64,000 nt of DNA from an uncultured Emticicia sp. (GCF_937903345.1 NZ_CALCZQ010000030.1:62001-126000); one strand, 5' to 3'; shown: positions 8,646-17,317, counted from the stretch's first letter. The notes: generated from the sequence alone by a model not told the origin. Program-made: numbers and translations.

Positions 8646-9551
8646 TTATTTAATAGTTATGTAAATTGTACTTCCTTTAACGTCTTTGGCTGGTTGTAAA
8701 CCTAAGCTTTTAAAAAATTTGAAAAGTTCTAATGCAAATTTATTAGAGTTGTAATTGTTGCCGTTTGCTTGGTCTTTTAATGGAATTTTTACATCATCAA
8801 ATATCATTCTTAGGTCTGTTGTGCCTTGAATATGATAATTGTTTTTGAATGCGTTTTTTTCCATCCACATTTCTAATTGGTCTGATAATGGCAATTTATC
8901 TGTTCCAATTTCTGATGACATTTTTGTTTGAGAGTCTGCACTAAAACTAATGTCTATGATTACAGATTTTCCATTATTAACGATGTCTGTAAATTTGTTT
9001 TGCATTACGTTTAAAAAATCCTCAACACAACTTTCAACTGCTTTTGAAGCTAATTTATTGAAATCTTCTGTGTAGAATTTTCCACTCTCTCCAACTTTGT
9101 TTGAAAGTGAATTTCCTGTTGATGCTTCGTATGCAGTAAGAATTAATTTTACAGAATTTCCGGATTGTCCTTTTTCTACAATTACTTCCGCTTGCACATA
9201 AACATCTGCTCCTGACATTTGAATTATTTGAGATTTTATGTCGGATTGATTTTCCGATGTAAAAACATTATTGTCTTTTGCTGCTTTTAATTTTGCAACA
9301 AAATCAACTGTTGTAAAACCTCTGCTATCAAAGCCCTCTTTTATTTTGGCAATTGCAATTCTTTTGTTTTCATCACCTTCTAAAATTGTCCTAAGGTCTT
9401 CGCCCTCTTTCGTATAAGGAATGACCATGATTTTGGGTTGAACTGTCGCAACTTGTCCACCGCTGTTAGTTGCTGCATTTTGACAATAAGCCGAATTTAT
9501 AAGGCTTACTTGTGAAAGCATAAAAGCTAAAATCAAATATTTTATTTTCAT
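8646..9551 (-). CDS. DUF6175-like exported protein
   Basis: 301 aa with a signal peptide (about residues 1-23, cleaved near AYCQ). The opening of the mature part, KIMVIPYTKEGEDLRTILE, matches what I recall of DUF6175 proteins, which are common in Bacteroidota near CsgG/LpoB-like genes. It looks like two alpha/beta subdomains: a nucleotide-binding-like CsgG/TolB-type fold at about 40-160 (GADVYVQAEVIVEK) and a second at about 185-300. Function is unknown. It sits between the LPP20-like lipoprotein (10-base gap) and the 314-aa gene (6-base gap). Confidence 0.75.
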   Translation of the reverse strand: MKIKYLILAFMLSQVSLINSAYCQNAATNSGGQVATVQPKIMVIPYTKEGEDLRTILEGDENKRIAIAKIKEGFDSRGFTTVDFVAKLKAAKDNNVFTSENQSDIKSQIIQMSGADVYVQAEVIVEKGQSGNSVKLILTAYEASTGNSLSNKVGESGKFYTEDFNKLASKAVESCVEDFLNVMQNKFTDIVNNGKSVIIDISFSADSQTKMSSEIGTDKLPLSDQLEMWMEKNAFKNNYHIQGTTDLRMIFDDVKIPLKDQANGNNYNSNKFALELFKFFKSLGLQPAKDVKGSTIYITIK

Positions 9552-9561
9552 AATTGTGGGT

Positions 9562-10032
9562 TTAAAATCCGAACTTTCGGATTATGTTATTTTGTTCTAA
9601 ATCTTTTCTTAAAGCAACTAAATTTATTTTTATATCAACTGCAATACTTTTTTTTCCGCCTTTATTTTTTATTAAATCTGTTGTTGGAATTGAGGACATA
9701 ACAAAAGTTTTATACCTCTTTTCAGCATAAAGTTTATTGAAATAATCTTTATGCTTATTTTTCTCATCTGTTTCATTTGTTCCAATCAATGCAACTTTTT
9801 GTTCCGATTCTGGAAGCCCTCTAAAAAGCAAAACATTTAAAGCATTTTTTTCAGCATCGTTTATAGCATCTTCGGTATTTACACCAATTCCAATTGCTCT
9901 CATTGTAATTGTTCCTTCTTTGCCTGAAAGATAATTTACTTCGGCTGTTGGAAGTGTTTTATAACTGCAACTGTTCGCACTTGTAATGAAAATTATGATG
10001 CCAATTAATTTTGCTATATGAAGTAATTTCAT
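9562..10032 (-). CDS. LPP20/FlgP-like lipoprotein
   Basis: 156 aa. A lipoprotein signal ends in ANSCS (Cys22). The mature part contains the pattern RAIGIGVNTEDAINDAEKNA with LLFRGLPES, the Ala-rich strand-helix unit seen in LPP20/FlgP-type outer-membrane lipoproteins and related CsgG/TolB N-terminal folds. It lies 5 bases after the CsgG-like gene. Together they resemble outer-membrane assemblies such as FlgO/FlgP, but no flagellar or curli genes are present here. Family assignment is by pattern, not by a search. Confidence 0.7.
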   Translation of the reverse strand: MKLLHIAKLIGIIIFITSANSCSYKTLPTAEVNYLSGKEGTITMRAIGIGVNTEDAINDAEKNALNVLLFRGLPESEQKVALIGTNETDEKNKHKDYFNKLYAEKRYKTFVMSSIPTTDLIKNKGGKKSIAVDIKINLVALRKDLEQNNIIRKFGF

Positions 10033-10037
10033 AAATT

Positions 10038-10865
10038 CTATTTTACAATTAGTTTACAAGTTAATTTTTCTGCTGCATTAAATCTTGATAGTATTTCTTT
10101 TCCTCCGTCTGATACATTACATTCAGAAAAATCATCGCCTGCCATTTTGGTAATTTTTAATTCTCCTATTTGTGTAGGATATGGTTTACCATCAAGCATT
10201 TCAATTTTTTCAACAATTAATTTATCGCCTTCTTTAAAACCAAAAGTTTTTCCACCTGCAATAAGTACAACTGATGCAGATTCTTTTTTGATTGTAATTA
10301 CTTTGCTTATTTTAGTTGTTAAAGGAAATGTTTTTATAAAGTATGCCGATAAGTTGCCCTCTATAGATTTTAGAGCTTCATTAACTGCACTCTCGGGTGA
10401 AAGCATTAACGGACTGACTTCTGTTTGGAAACTTTGTGCTTCGGTTGTTTTTCCAGTTTCAACATCGTTTACTTTAATTGTAAATGCTACACTTGATTTA
10501 TAACCGTTAACAGAACCGTCAGGATTTTTCATTGAGTAAACACTCATTTTTACAATGTGTCCAACAATCATATGTTGAGCTGCTAATGCTACATCTTGCT
10601 TAACTGTGTTTTTGCTGTCAAGAAATGCTTCTGTCTTTTGAAATTCAAGTTCCTTTTTTACTTTGTCGTAACTTGTTCTATCAACAACGGTAAACCTTTT
10701 TGTATTGGTTACAACTTGAACTACTTTTTCAGCAACTGCACTTGAATACTTAGAATTTACCTCTGATGTAAATTCTGCTACGCCTATAATAGGCTTTAAA
10801 TCTGATTGTGAGTAGCCGATTAGGCTACTCACAATGCAAAATAATAAAGAAATTGCCTTTTTCAT
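10038..10865 (-). CDS. CsgG/LpoB-like exported protein
   Basis: About 275 aa from the ATG at 10865, chosen because it begins a clean signal peptide (MKKAISLLFCIVSSLIGYSQ); an in-frame ATG 33 bases upstream would place polar residues before it. Mature residues 20-190 follow the CsgG/LpoB fold: PIIGVAEFTS, AEKVVQVVTNTKRFTVVDR, and GHIVKMSV in the last third, then DVETGKTTEAQSF. A separate C-terminal beta domain (about 195-275) contains GGKTFGFKEGDKLIVEK. There is no lipobox, unlike true CsgG and LpoB, so it is probably soluble periplasmic or partnered by the adjacent lipoprotein. One base separates it from the preceding gene. Confidence 0.78.
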   Translation of the reverse strand: MKKAISLLFCIVSSLIGYSQSDLKPIIGVAEFTSEVNSKYSSAVAEKVVQVVTNTKRFTVVDRTSYDKVKKELEFQKTEAFLDSKNTVKQDVALAAQHMIVGHIVKMSVYSMKNPDGSVNGYKSSVAFTIKVNDVETGKTTEAQSFQTEVSPLMLSPESAVNEALKSIEGNLSAYFIKTFPLTTKISKVITIKKESASVVLIAGGKTFGFKEGDKLIVEKIEMLDGKPYPTQIGELKITKMAGDDFSECNVSDGGKEILSRFNAAEKLTCKLIVK

Positions 10866-10866
10866 A

Positions 10867-11463
10867 TTAATTGTTTTGGGATGATGATAACGTGGCAATA
10901 AGGTTATTTATAACTTTCAAATTCATTTGTAATTCGGGACCTGTAAGTCCCAGCACATCTTTTGAATAGTTTAATGATTTTGTAGCTTTTGGCACTTGTA
11001 TAAGGGGAAGGCTTTTAATATCATTAGAAGCAGACGCAATTGAAGCAATTGATTCGGCAACTGATTTTATTTGTTTTGTTATTGTTGCTGCTAAAGAAGA
11101 TAATTCTTCTAAAGTTGGTTTTTTAACAGTAACATCAGTAATGCCGTCAATTGTTTCTCCAATCGTTCTAGTATAGAGTTTTGGAACTTGTTCATTTAAA
11201 CTTTTAGTTTCTAATAAAAGTTTTTTTGAATTTTCAGCAATTTCATCAATACTTGATACTCCGCAAGTCTTTGGTGGTTCAGCCTCTAGCTTTTCAATTT
11301 CCTTCTGTCTTTTTTTGGTTACTTCTAATTTCATCTCAGCTTTTAAAACTTCATGTTCTGCTTTTAATTCTTCTTTTGTTTTTTCTTGTGCAGTACAATT
11401 TTGTGAAATTGAGAAAACTATGCCAAGACAAATGGCTGTACTACAAAACATCTTTTTTAACAT
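10867..11463 (-). CDS. Exported coiled-coil protein, first gene of the exported operon
   Basis: 198 aa with a signal peptide ending NCTAQ. Residues about 27-65 form a charged coiled coil (EELKAEHEVLKAEMKLE, KKRQKEIEKLEAE). The rest is helical with many Ser, Ala and Thr (SVAESIASIASASNDIKSL). No family is recognised. It is the promoter-proximal gene of the five-gene unit, which runs to 7695 with gaps of 1, 5, 10 and 6 bases. All five products carry export signals, so the operon works in the envelope. Confidence 0.8.
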   Translation of the reverse strand: MLKKMFCSTAICLGIVFSISQNCTAQEKTKEELKAEHEVLKAEMKLEVTKKRQKEIEKLEAEPPKTCGVSSIDEIAENSKKLLLETKSLNEQVPKLYTRTIGETIDGITDVTVKKPTLEELSSLAATITKQIKSVAESIASIASASNDIKSLPLIQVPKATKSLNYSKDVLGLTGPELQMNLKVINNLIATLSSSQNN

Positions 11464-11612
11464 AAATTTATTTATTTAATTGTTTTTTTTTAAACGTTAG
11501 ACTTTTTGCAATCGAACCATTTTTACAGTAGTTCTTTCTTTTTACTTCTTTTTGTTTTTAGCATCCCGATAACAGTCAAGATGTGTCAAATATTTTTCTT
11601 CTTTTCATGTGA
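11464..11612. other. Upstream region of the exported operon, no gene seen
   Basis: AT-rich, with T-runs on the + strand. No perfect TAnnTTTG element could be found for the operon on the minus strand; TAACGTTT is the nearest candidate. The promoter is not resolved. Confidence 0.4.
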
Positions 11613-11750
11613 TTAATTATTATACTGTCGCTCGTTAAACTTACGGGTAATATCTGTAAAGTTTTTTGAAGATATTTTAAAGTATCGTGTTGTAATTAGC
11701 TTTAAATCCTTTCGGTCGGTGTAAAAAATATTGTCTTTCTATCTACGGTA
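11613..11750 (-). pseudogene. Remnant of an S74-chaperone gene
   Basis: On the minus strand the bases at 11713-11749 match the intact S74 gene next door (12125-12161) at 32 of 37 positions. In one frame they read RR-stop-KDNIFYTDRK, against DRRLKENIIYTDR in the intact gene. The frame then stays open to a stop at 11613 but no longer resembles S74. The matching block ends exactly where repeat copy 3 begins, so this looks like a rearrangement scar. Confidence 0.6.
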
Positions 11751-11788
11751 CTAACACATTGACTGAATCAAAATTCAGATAAACTGCG
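11751..11788. repeat. Accessory-region repeat, copy 3 (right half only)
   Basis: CTAACACATTGACTGAAT followed by CAAAATTCAGATAAACTG matches the right half of copy 2. The hairpin CTGAAT/ATTCAG is kept, with loop CAAA. The left half is absent; its place is taken by the S74 remnant. Confidence 0.7.
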
Positions 11789-11805
11789 GAAATTGTTTAG
11801 ATCGA

Positions 11806-13335
11806 TTATTTACAAAAAAATCTATTAAAATTAGCGACTTCCGATTCTAATTTGTCAACTTTTTGTATTGCCTTTTTCAGTGCTTCATTTTCTCTTTTTA
11901 ATTCTTGAATAGCATTGATAAGAGGTATTACCAATTCAGAATAAGATAAATTTAAGGTTTTTTGCTTGTCTTCGTCTTCAATCAGACCGCTAAAAGGTAT
12001 TTTAAGTTTTTGCATTACTTTTTGAACATCTTGAGCAATTAAACCATCTCGGCGACGCTTATTTTTATCATCTGAATAATTATATGAAGCTGTTTTAAGT
12101 CTCATAATAAACTCTAAGCCCAATCGGTCTGTGTATATAATATTCTCTTTCAATCTACGGTCAGAGTAATTTGTCCATGTACCATAACCTCCTACTGTAG
12201 AGGCAGAAGCATTACCAATAACAATTTTATTATTCGAATTTACTATTGCTCCATATCCGATAGCGGTAGCATTTTCTAAATTATTGACTAAAGAATTAGC
12301 ATTTGCCCCTAAAAAAGTGTTGTTATTGCCTGTTGTATTGATTGAGCCAGAACTATTTCCAATTGCAGTATTGAGGTTTCCAGTAGTATTCGAGAAAAGA
12401 GATTGATGCCCATTTGAAGTATTTCTATCTCCGCTTATATTATAATGTAATGAACCATTACCACTTGCGGTATTATAATTTCCAATAGTATTATAAACCA
12501 GAGCCCAACTTCCTATGACAGTATTTTGATATCCTGTTGTATTTGCGTAAAGAGAAATATACCCACTTGCAGTATTTTGAACACCTGTGGTATTTTGCAT
12601 AAGTGAATAACTTCCAACTGCTGTATTTTCTTTTGCAGTGGTATTTGAGTTAAGGGCTTGAACACCAAAAGCAACGTTATTATTTCCTTCTGTGTTTGAG
12701 CTGAGTGATAAATATCCCAATGCAGTATTGTTACTACCTATTGTATTGTAACGTAAAGCATAAAATCCATTTGCTGTATTATTACTACCAGAAGTATTGG
12801 AGTAAAGAGAGAAATAACCAGTAGCTGTACTATTGTTACCAGTTGTATTTGAATAAATTGAGGAAGAACCTATTGCTGTATTAAAAGAGCCAGTTGTATT
12901 TTTATGTAAAGCTAAATAACCATTAGCAGTATTATAAAAACCTTCGGTATTATTGGCAAGGGAACCCGCTCCTATTGCAGTATTGTAAGAACCTGTTGTA
13001 TTAAAGTTAAGAGAACCTACTCCATTTGAGGTATTACTAGAACCAGTTTTATTAGACGAGAGAGATAAGGTGCCAACAGCAGTATTTGAAGACCCTGTGG
13101 TATTTGAGGTAAGAGAACTTATTCCTATCGCTACGTTGAAACCTCCTGTAGTAATGGATCGTAGATTATCATCACCTAATCCCACATTAGATGTAATGTT
13201 ACTGTTATTATTTCCACGTAATCCATTAGGTGTGATGGTTATGGAACCATTATTTGGACTTAGTGTGAAAATTTGTGCATTTGTTTTGAAACAGAGCAAA
13301 TGGATGAAAATTAAAATCAGGACTTGTTTTTTCAT
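11806..13335 (-). CDS. Surface repeat protein with S74 intramolecular chaperone
   Basis: 509 aa with a signal peptide (residues 1-20). Residues about 50-355 are some 18 head repeats of exactly 17 residues with consensus NTAIGxxSLxxNTTGxx, similar to trimeric adhesin head units. Next comes the S74 domain (about 388-480), opening NYSDRRLKENI. In this family autocleavage occurs at the Ser-Asp of that motif after trimer folding, releasing the chaperone. IAQDVQKVM is the second conserved block. A C-terminal coiled coil (LKRENEALKKAIQKVDKLES) fits a trimer. Likely an exported trimeric adhesin or fibre. Related DNA is scattered at 11713-11749. Confidence 0.88.
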   Translation of the reverse strand: MKKQVLILIFIHLLCFKTNAQIFTLSPNNGSITITPNGLRGNNNSNITSNVGLGDDNLRSITTGGFNVAIGISSLTSNTTGSSNTAVGTLSLSSNKTGSSNTSNGVGSLNFNTTGSYNTAIGAGSLANNTEGFYNTANGYLALHKNTTGSFNTAIGSSSIYSNTTGNNSTATGYFSLYSNTSGSNNTANGFYALRYNTIGSNNTALGYLSLSSNTEGNNNVAFGVQALNSNTTAKENTAVGSYSLMQNTTGVQNTASGYISLYANTTGYQNTVIGSWALVYNTIGNYNTASGNGSLHYNISGDRNTSNGHQSLFSNTTGNLNTAIGNSSGSINTTGNNNTFLGANANSLVNNLENATAIGYGAIVNSNNKIVIGNASASTVGGYGTWTNYSDRRLKENIIYTDRLGLEFIMRLKTASYNYSDDKNKRRRDGLIAQDVQKVMQKLKIPFSGLIEDEDKQKTLNLSYSELVIPLINAIQELKRENEALKKAIQKVDKLESEVANFNRFFCK

Positions 13336-13491
13336 TTCAATAGTTTCTTATTTGTATAGTAAAAATGATTAGCTGATTTTTTCTTCTCAAAACTACATCC
13401 TCACAAAGTCCAAAAAAATAAAATTTGTGTGATAACGCTTACTCACGTACTTTCACATATATTTTCCTGTTATAATACCTATTTTTATACC

Positions 13492-14868
13492 ATGCGAGCT
13501 TTCATTATATTTATTTTTTGTTTATCAAATAGCTTTAATTCCTTCTCGGCAATCATCAAATGGGTGGATGTTTCAAAGAAAAAAGCTTATCGTATTGATA
13601 CTCAAACGAAGGTTTTGGAAATAGAAATTTCTCCCGAAAAATGGCATACCGTCGGACAAGTTGCTTTAGTCGATGTACAAGACTATGACCTAATTCCTGC
13701 CATTCGTTTCGAGAGTTTGCCAACTAATAAAGCCAATCAAAGTTATATTTTAGCCGATTGCACCAACCAAGTCTATATCTTTGACTTTGAAAAAATGCAA
13801 CTCCAGCGTATCGATAAAACTTTTTTTCGTGGGTATAATTGCCTTAGCACCAGGTTTTTGCGTAATGGAATTATTTATTGTTTTGGTGGCTACGGCATGT
13901 TTCGGACGAATAATCTAATGACCTACTTTCAGCCCGAATCCAAAGAATGGATGGCTCTAAACCCCGCCAATGAAGCACCAAAATCTATTGCTAGGGGTCT
14001 TGAAGGTTATTCTAAGGAGAAAGATGTGTTTTTTTCGGGCTTAAATTATTTTTACAGCGATGCTGAAAATAAAGCTAAAGCCATTTATGACTTTGGTTTT
14101 TATGCTTTTGATTTCAAAACCAAACTTTGGGACAAGCTGGGCGTAATTGAGCAGGAAGCACTCGCTTATTTTCATAAAGACGGTATCAACAAAAATATTT
14201 TTTGGAACGGAAAATATTTCATTGCTCACTATTTTCAGTCGCCATTTAGTAGAGTCATTATCATTGACCCCATCAAAAACGAAGTATATCAATGGGATGA
14301 TAAAGAGAAAATCCTTGGTGTGAGTATTGCTAATTTTGAAAATGAGTTTGCCAAAGAATATGTCTTGGGCGATTCTTTATATAGCCTTCAGGTATTGCGT
14401 ACACAGAAAGAAGTATTTGTAAAAAATATTTTGTCAATTGAGCAGATGAAAAAAAAAGCTAAACCACTTGGCAAATTATATGTTTCGGAAATAAATAAAA
14501 CATCTTTTTATTTGCTTGCGGCTTTAGGTTTGATAGTATTTACTTCTTTTATTTTTCTAAAACAAAAAAAGAAGCAACATACTCAGCAAGTTGTATCCTT
14601 GAATACGATTGAGAAAAGAGTATTAGCAGAGTTAATAATTAATAAAAGAGAAGAAGGATTAAGTGCTGAACAACTCAACGAATTAATCGAAATTGATAAA
14701 AAATCACTCGAAAACCAAAGAAAGCTCCGCAGTGATTTTTTGAAAATTTTTGAAGCAAAATTGAGTCAAATCTACCAGGTTTCGAATCCAATTGAGCGAA
14801 TCCCTTCAAACACAGACAAAAGGATGACGGCCTATAAGCTCCATGAAGCGATTTTAAAAAGGGCTTAG
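13492..14868 (+). CDS. Membrane-anchored protein with sensor-like N-domain and possible HTH C-domain
   Basis: About 458 aa from the ATG at 13492, which starts a signal-like segment (MRAFIIFIFCLSNSFNSFSA); the in-frame ATG at 13429 adds an unlikely leader. Residues about 25-330 are a beta-rich region reminiscent of kelch or propeller blades (CFGGYGMFRTNNLMTY). A single transmembrane helix (SFYLLAALGLIVFTSFIFL) leads to a basic, helical cytoplasmic part with EKRVLAELIINKREEGLSAE and RSDFLKIFEAKL, which looks like a winged-helix regulator. The layout (periplasmic sensor, helix, DNA-binding end) suggests a one-component transmembrane regulator, but this is inference. Convergent with the next gene. 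Confidence 0.65.
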   Translation: MRAFIIFIFCLSNSFNSFSAIIKWVDVSKKKAYRIDTQTKVLEIEISPEKWHTVGQVALVDVQDYDLIPAIRFESLPTNKANQSYILADCTNQVYIFDFEKMQLQRIDKTFFRGYNCLSTRFLRNGIIYCFGGYGMFRTNNLMTYFQPESKEWMALNPANEAPKSIARGLEGYSKEKDVFFSGLNYFYSDAENKAKAIYDFGFYAFDFKTKLWDKLGVIEQEALAYFHKDGINKNIFWNGKYFIAHYFQSPFSRVIIIDPIKNEVYQWDDKEKILGVSIANFENEFAKEYVLGDSLYSLQVLRTQKEVFVKNILSIEQMKKKAKPLGKLYVSEINKTSFYLLAALGLIVFTSFIFLKQKKKQHTQQVVSLNTIEKRVLAELIINKREEGLSAEQLNELIEIDKKSLENQRKLRSDFLKIFEAKLSQIYQVSNPIERIPSNTDKRMTAYKLHEAILKRA

Positions 14869-14886
14869 CATCTATCTCCGAATCAA

Positions 14887-14928
14887 TCTTTCCCTCAGGG
14901 ACTCGTTCCAAAGACCAAGAGGGAAAGA
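14887..14928. terminator. Hairpin between convergent genes
   Basis: TCTTTCCCTC (14887-14896) and GAGGGAAAGA (14919-14928) form a ten-pair stem with a 22-base loop. No clear U-run follows on either strand, so termination is only probable. Confidence 0.45.
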
Positions 14929-14966
14929 AAGTTCGAATAAGTATATTCACCGTTCTGAATAAAATA

Positions 14967-15974
14967 TTAAATTCCCTTCACCATTTCAATTACCTTGATT
15001 TGCTCTAAAACCTGCTCCGGTTTGATGTAGAGTTCTTTCCCTTCAACTATCGCTCCGTGTAGGTTCTGAAAAAGTAAATCCCAGTTACCAGCTTCGGTTT
15101 CGATGTTTCCTTTGAAATGTTGTCCACCAATTTCGGTGTTCAAAATTCCCCATTTTTCTTTGGGTTCTACACCAAAACCTTCCATTCTTGGAAAAAGTCC
15201 AGCTTTTAGGTGGTCTTCTTGTACGTCAATGCCATATTTCACAAACGAGCCTTTAGTACCATGAATAATATACCTTGGGCCTTCTTCTCGCACCAAAAGG
15301 CTTGATTTTAAAGTCACTTTTAGTTTTCCGTAATTGAGTCTGATATCAAAAGCATCGTCAATGCTTGAGCCTTCGCGTTGGGTATAGGTTTCACCAGATA
15401 CTGTCAAGGGCGAACCAAAAAGTACAATCGTTTGGTCAATGATATGAGCCCCCAAATCATACAAAATTCCGTTGGCAGGAGTGGCTTCTTCTTTCCACTT
15501 TTTTGGGTTTAAGATGGGCTTGTGACGGTCGAAATGCACTTCAAAAGCTACCAATTCGCCTAAAAGTTTGTTTTCAATTACTTTTTTTACCGTCATAAAA
15601 TCGCTATCAAATCTACGATTTTGGAAGATTGAAAGCACTTTTCCTTGCTTTTTCGACAGTTCAATGAGTTCTTTGGCTTCGGCTACGGTTGCTATAAAAG
15701 GTTTTTCAACCAACACATGTTTACCTGCCAAAAGTGCTTGTTTGGCTTGTGAAAAGTGCAAATGACTTGGCGATGCGATGCTCACCAAGTCGATTTCGGT
15801 ATCTGCCAAAACTTCGTCGATACTGCGTGCAACGCCTACGCTTGGATATATAGCTTGTGGGTTTTGTGAACCCGAAACGATGGTTTTGAGATTAAAATCT
15901 GGATTGGTAAGAAAAAATGGAGCTTGGAGGTATCTCCCCGAAAGTCCAAATCCAACAAGAGCAACATTGAGCAT
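14967..15974 (-). CDS. Gfo/Idh/MocA family oxidoreductase
   Basis: 335 aa, cytoplasmic. The N-terminal Rossmann domain has VALVGFGLSGRYLQ (residues 4-17), and HLHFSQAKQALLAGKHVLVE with the conserved EKP (the NAD(P)-site Lys) follows at about 80-100. The C-terminal domain has the usual YDLGAHIIDQ with the family's catalytic-type His. The family oxidises or reduces sugars and their derivatives with NAD(P); the substrate cannot be told. Length is typical. It stands alone, convergent with the regulator gene upstream in coordinates. Confidence 0.9.
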   Translation of the reverse strand: MLNVALVGFGLSGRYLQAPFFLTNPDFNLKTIVSGSQNPQAIYPSVGVARSIDEVLADTEIDLVSIASPSHLHFSQAKQALLAGKHVLVEKPFIATVAEAKELIELSKKQGKVLSIFQNRRFDSDFMTVKKVIENKLLGELVAFEVHFDRHKPILNPKKWKEEATPANGILYDLGAHIIDQTIVLFGSPLTVSGETYTQREGSSIDDAFDIRLNYGKLKVTLKSSLLVREEGPRYIIHGTKGSFVKYGIDVQEDHLKAGLFPRMEGFGVEPKEKWGILNTEIGGQHFKGNIETEAGNWDLLFQNLHGAIVEGKELYIKPEQVLEQIKVIEMVKGI

Positions 15975-16281
15975 AATGGCTTAGAATTTTTGGTTTAAGC
16001 TACTAAAGTAATGGCTTTTTAGTGTAAATCCAAAATTCTCATTTTTCTTTGTAAAACATTAATTTTAGATTTACCATACTGAAATACAAAGTAACTACTA
16101 TAAAAGCTGATGATCGGAACTCAAAATTAATTGTAATAAAAGAAATTTAAACTGATTTTTAATACAATTTCTATCCTATCAACATTACAAAAAAAGCAAA
16201 GCCCCAAAGCACATTCAATGACAAATATTATTTTTCAACATTTTCACCCTATATTTGGGTTAAATTCACAACCAATACAAA
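15975..16281. other. Divergent intergenic region with one -7 box
   Basis: No gene seen. TATATTTG at 16250-16257 matches TAnnTTTG and lies 25 bases before the DUF2007 start, so it probably drives the DUF2007-cdsA unit. No TTTG at the ideal -33 spacing. Confidence 0.45.
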
Positions 16282-16500
16282 ATGGCAAACTGGGTAAAAG
16301 TTTTTGAAACCAAAAATAGCTTCAAAGCTGAATTATTAAAAAATGAGTTACAAACCCACGAAATAATGGCCGTAGTACTCAACAAACAAGATAGCAATTA
16401 CCTTATTGGCTACCACGAAATACAAGTACCCGAAGAGCAAGAATCAATAGCAAAAGTAGTAATCGACATATTTAATCAAAATGACCACGAAGTTCAATAA
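16282..16500 (+). CDS. DUF2007 (putative signal-transducing) protein
   Basis: 72 aa, cytoplasmic. The whole length matches the small DUF2007 fold: WVKVFETKNSFKAELLKNEL, then LNKQDSNYLIGYHEIQVPEE. Function is unknown; members often sit beside membrane-lipid or transport genes. It overlaps cdsA by 20 bases, so the two are co-translated. Confidence 0.8.
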   Translation: MANWVKVFETKNSFKAELLKNELQTHEIMAVVLNKQDSNYLIGYHEIQVPEEQESIAKVVIDIFNQNDHEVQ

Positions 16501-17317
16501 TCTTTCAAATCTTGCTCAAAGAGCCATTGCGGCAGTTGTGGGTGTGACTATTATTTTAGGCGGCGTACTTTATAACGAATGGACTTTCTGGGTTTTGTTT
16601 TTGGCTATTAGCATTCTTACCCAGCGAGAATTTTATAAACTCCTTAAACTCGACGAAAACCATCCGCTCAGTGTTTATGGTACTTTTTGTGGCATAGTGT
16701 TGAATGCACTTACTTTTTTTATTGAAAAAGAGCTATTGCCTTTCAAATTTTATTATTTAATTGTTCCCTTACTCACCACTACGTTTTTTATTAAATTATA
16801 TCGTAAGCAAGATACCAAACCGTTTGCCAATCTAGGATACACTTTTTTGGGCATCATCTACGTGGCAGTGCCTTTTGCCCTGATCAACGAAATGGTTTTG
16901 ACTGATTCGCATGGATATGCTCCACAATTGATTTTAGGTTGTTTGTTTATACTTTGGGTAAACGATACAGGGGCATATTTTGCTGGAAGATTTCTCGGAA
17001 AAAGAAAGCTTTTCGAACGAGTTTCGCCCAAAAAAACGTGGGAAGGCTTCTTTGGTGGGGCAATAACTTCACTAATTGTAGCGTTTGTTCTAACAAAGTA
17101 TTTCGATAGTTTGTTAATGTGGCAGTGGTACGGAATAGCTATTATTATTTTTATAACAGGCACACTCGGCGACCTCGTCGAATCGCTTTTTAAACGTAGC
17201 ATAGCAATCAAAGATTCAGGCAATACAATTCCGGGGCATGGTGGTTTTATGGATAGATTCGACGGATTATTGCTTTCAATGCCTTTTATTGTTACATTTC
17301 TGAAAATTTTTGGTTGA
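16481..17317 (+). CDS. cdsA: Phosphatidate cytidylyltransferase CdsA
   Basis: 278 aa integral membrane protein with about seven to eight helices. It makes CDP-diacylglycerol from phosphatidate and CTP, the branch point of phospholipid synthesis. The family signature is complete near the C-terminus: GDLVESLFKRSIAIKDSG followed by PGHGGFMDRFDGL, with the Asp residues that bind the metal and CTP. The start codon lies inside the DUF2007 gene; the downstream CarboxypepD_reg gene follows after 10 bases, so the three form one unit. Confidence 0.95.
   Translation: MTTKFNNLSNLAQRAIAAVVGVTIILGGVLYNEWTFWVLFLAISILTQREFYKLLKLDENHPLSVYGTFCGIVLNALTFFIEKELLPFKFYYLIVPLLTTTFFIKLYRKQDTKPFANLGYTFLGIIYVAVPFALINEMVLTDSHGYAPQLILGCLFILWVNDTGAYFAGRFLGKRKLFERVSPKKTWEGFFGGAITSLIVAFVLTKYFDSLLMWQWYGIAIIIFITGTLGDLVESLFKRSIAIKDSGNTIPGHGGFMDRFDGLLLSMPFIVTFLKIFG

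Noticed and set aside
10147..10503. Gene on the + strand inside the CsgG-like gene
   Set aside because: Antisense shadow; the minus-strand frame has signal peptide and family motifs.
12171..13190. CRISPR-like array
   Set aside because: The 51-base period is the coding repeat of a continuous surface protein; there are no unique spacers or cas genes.
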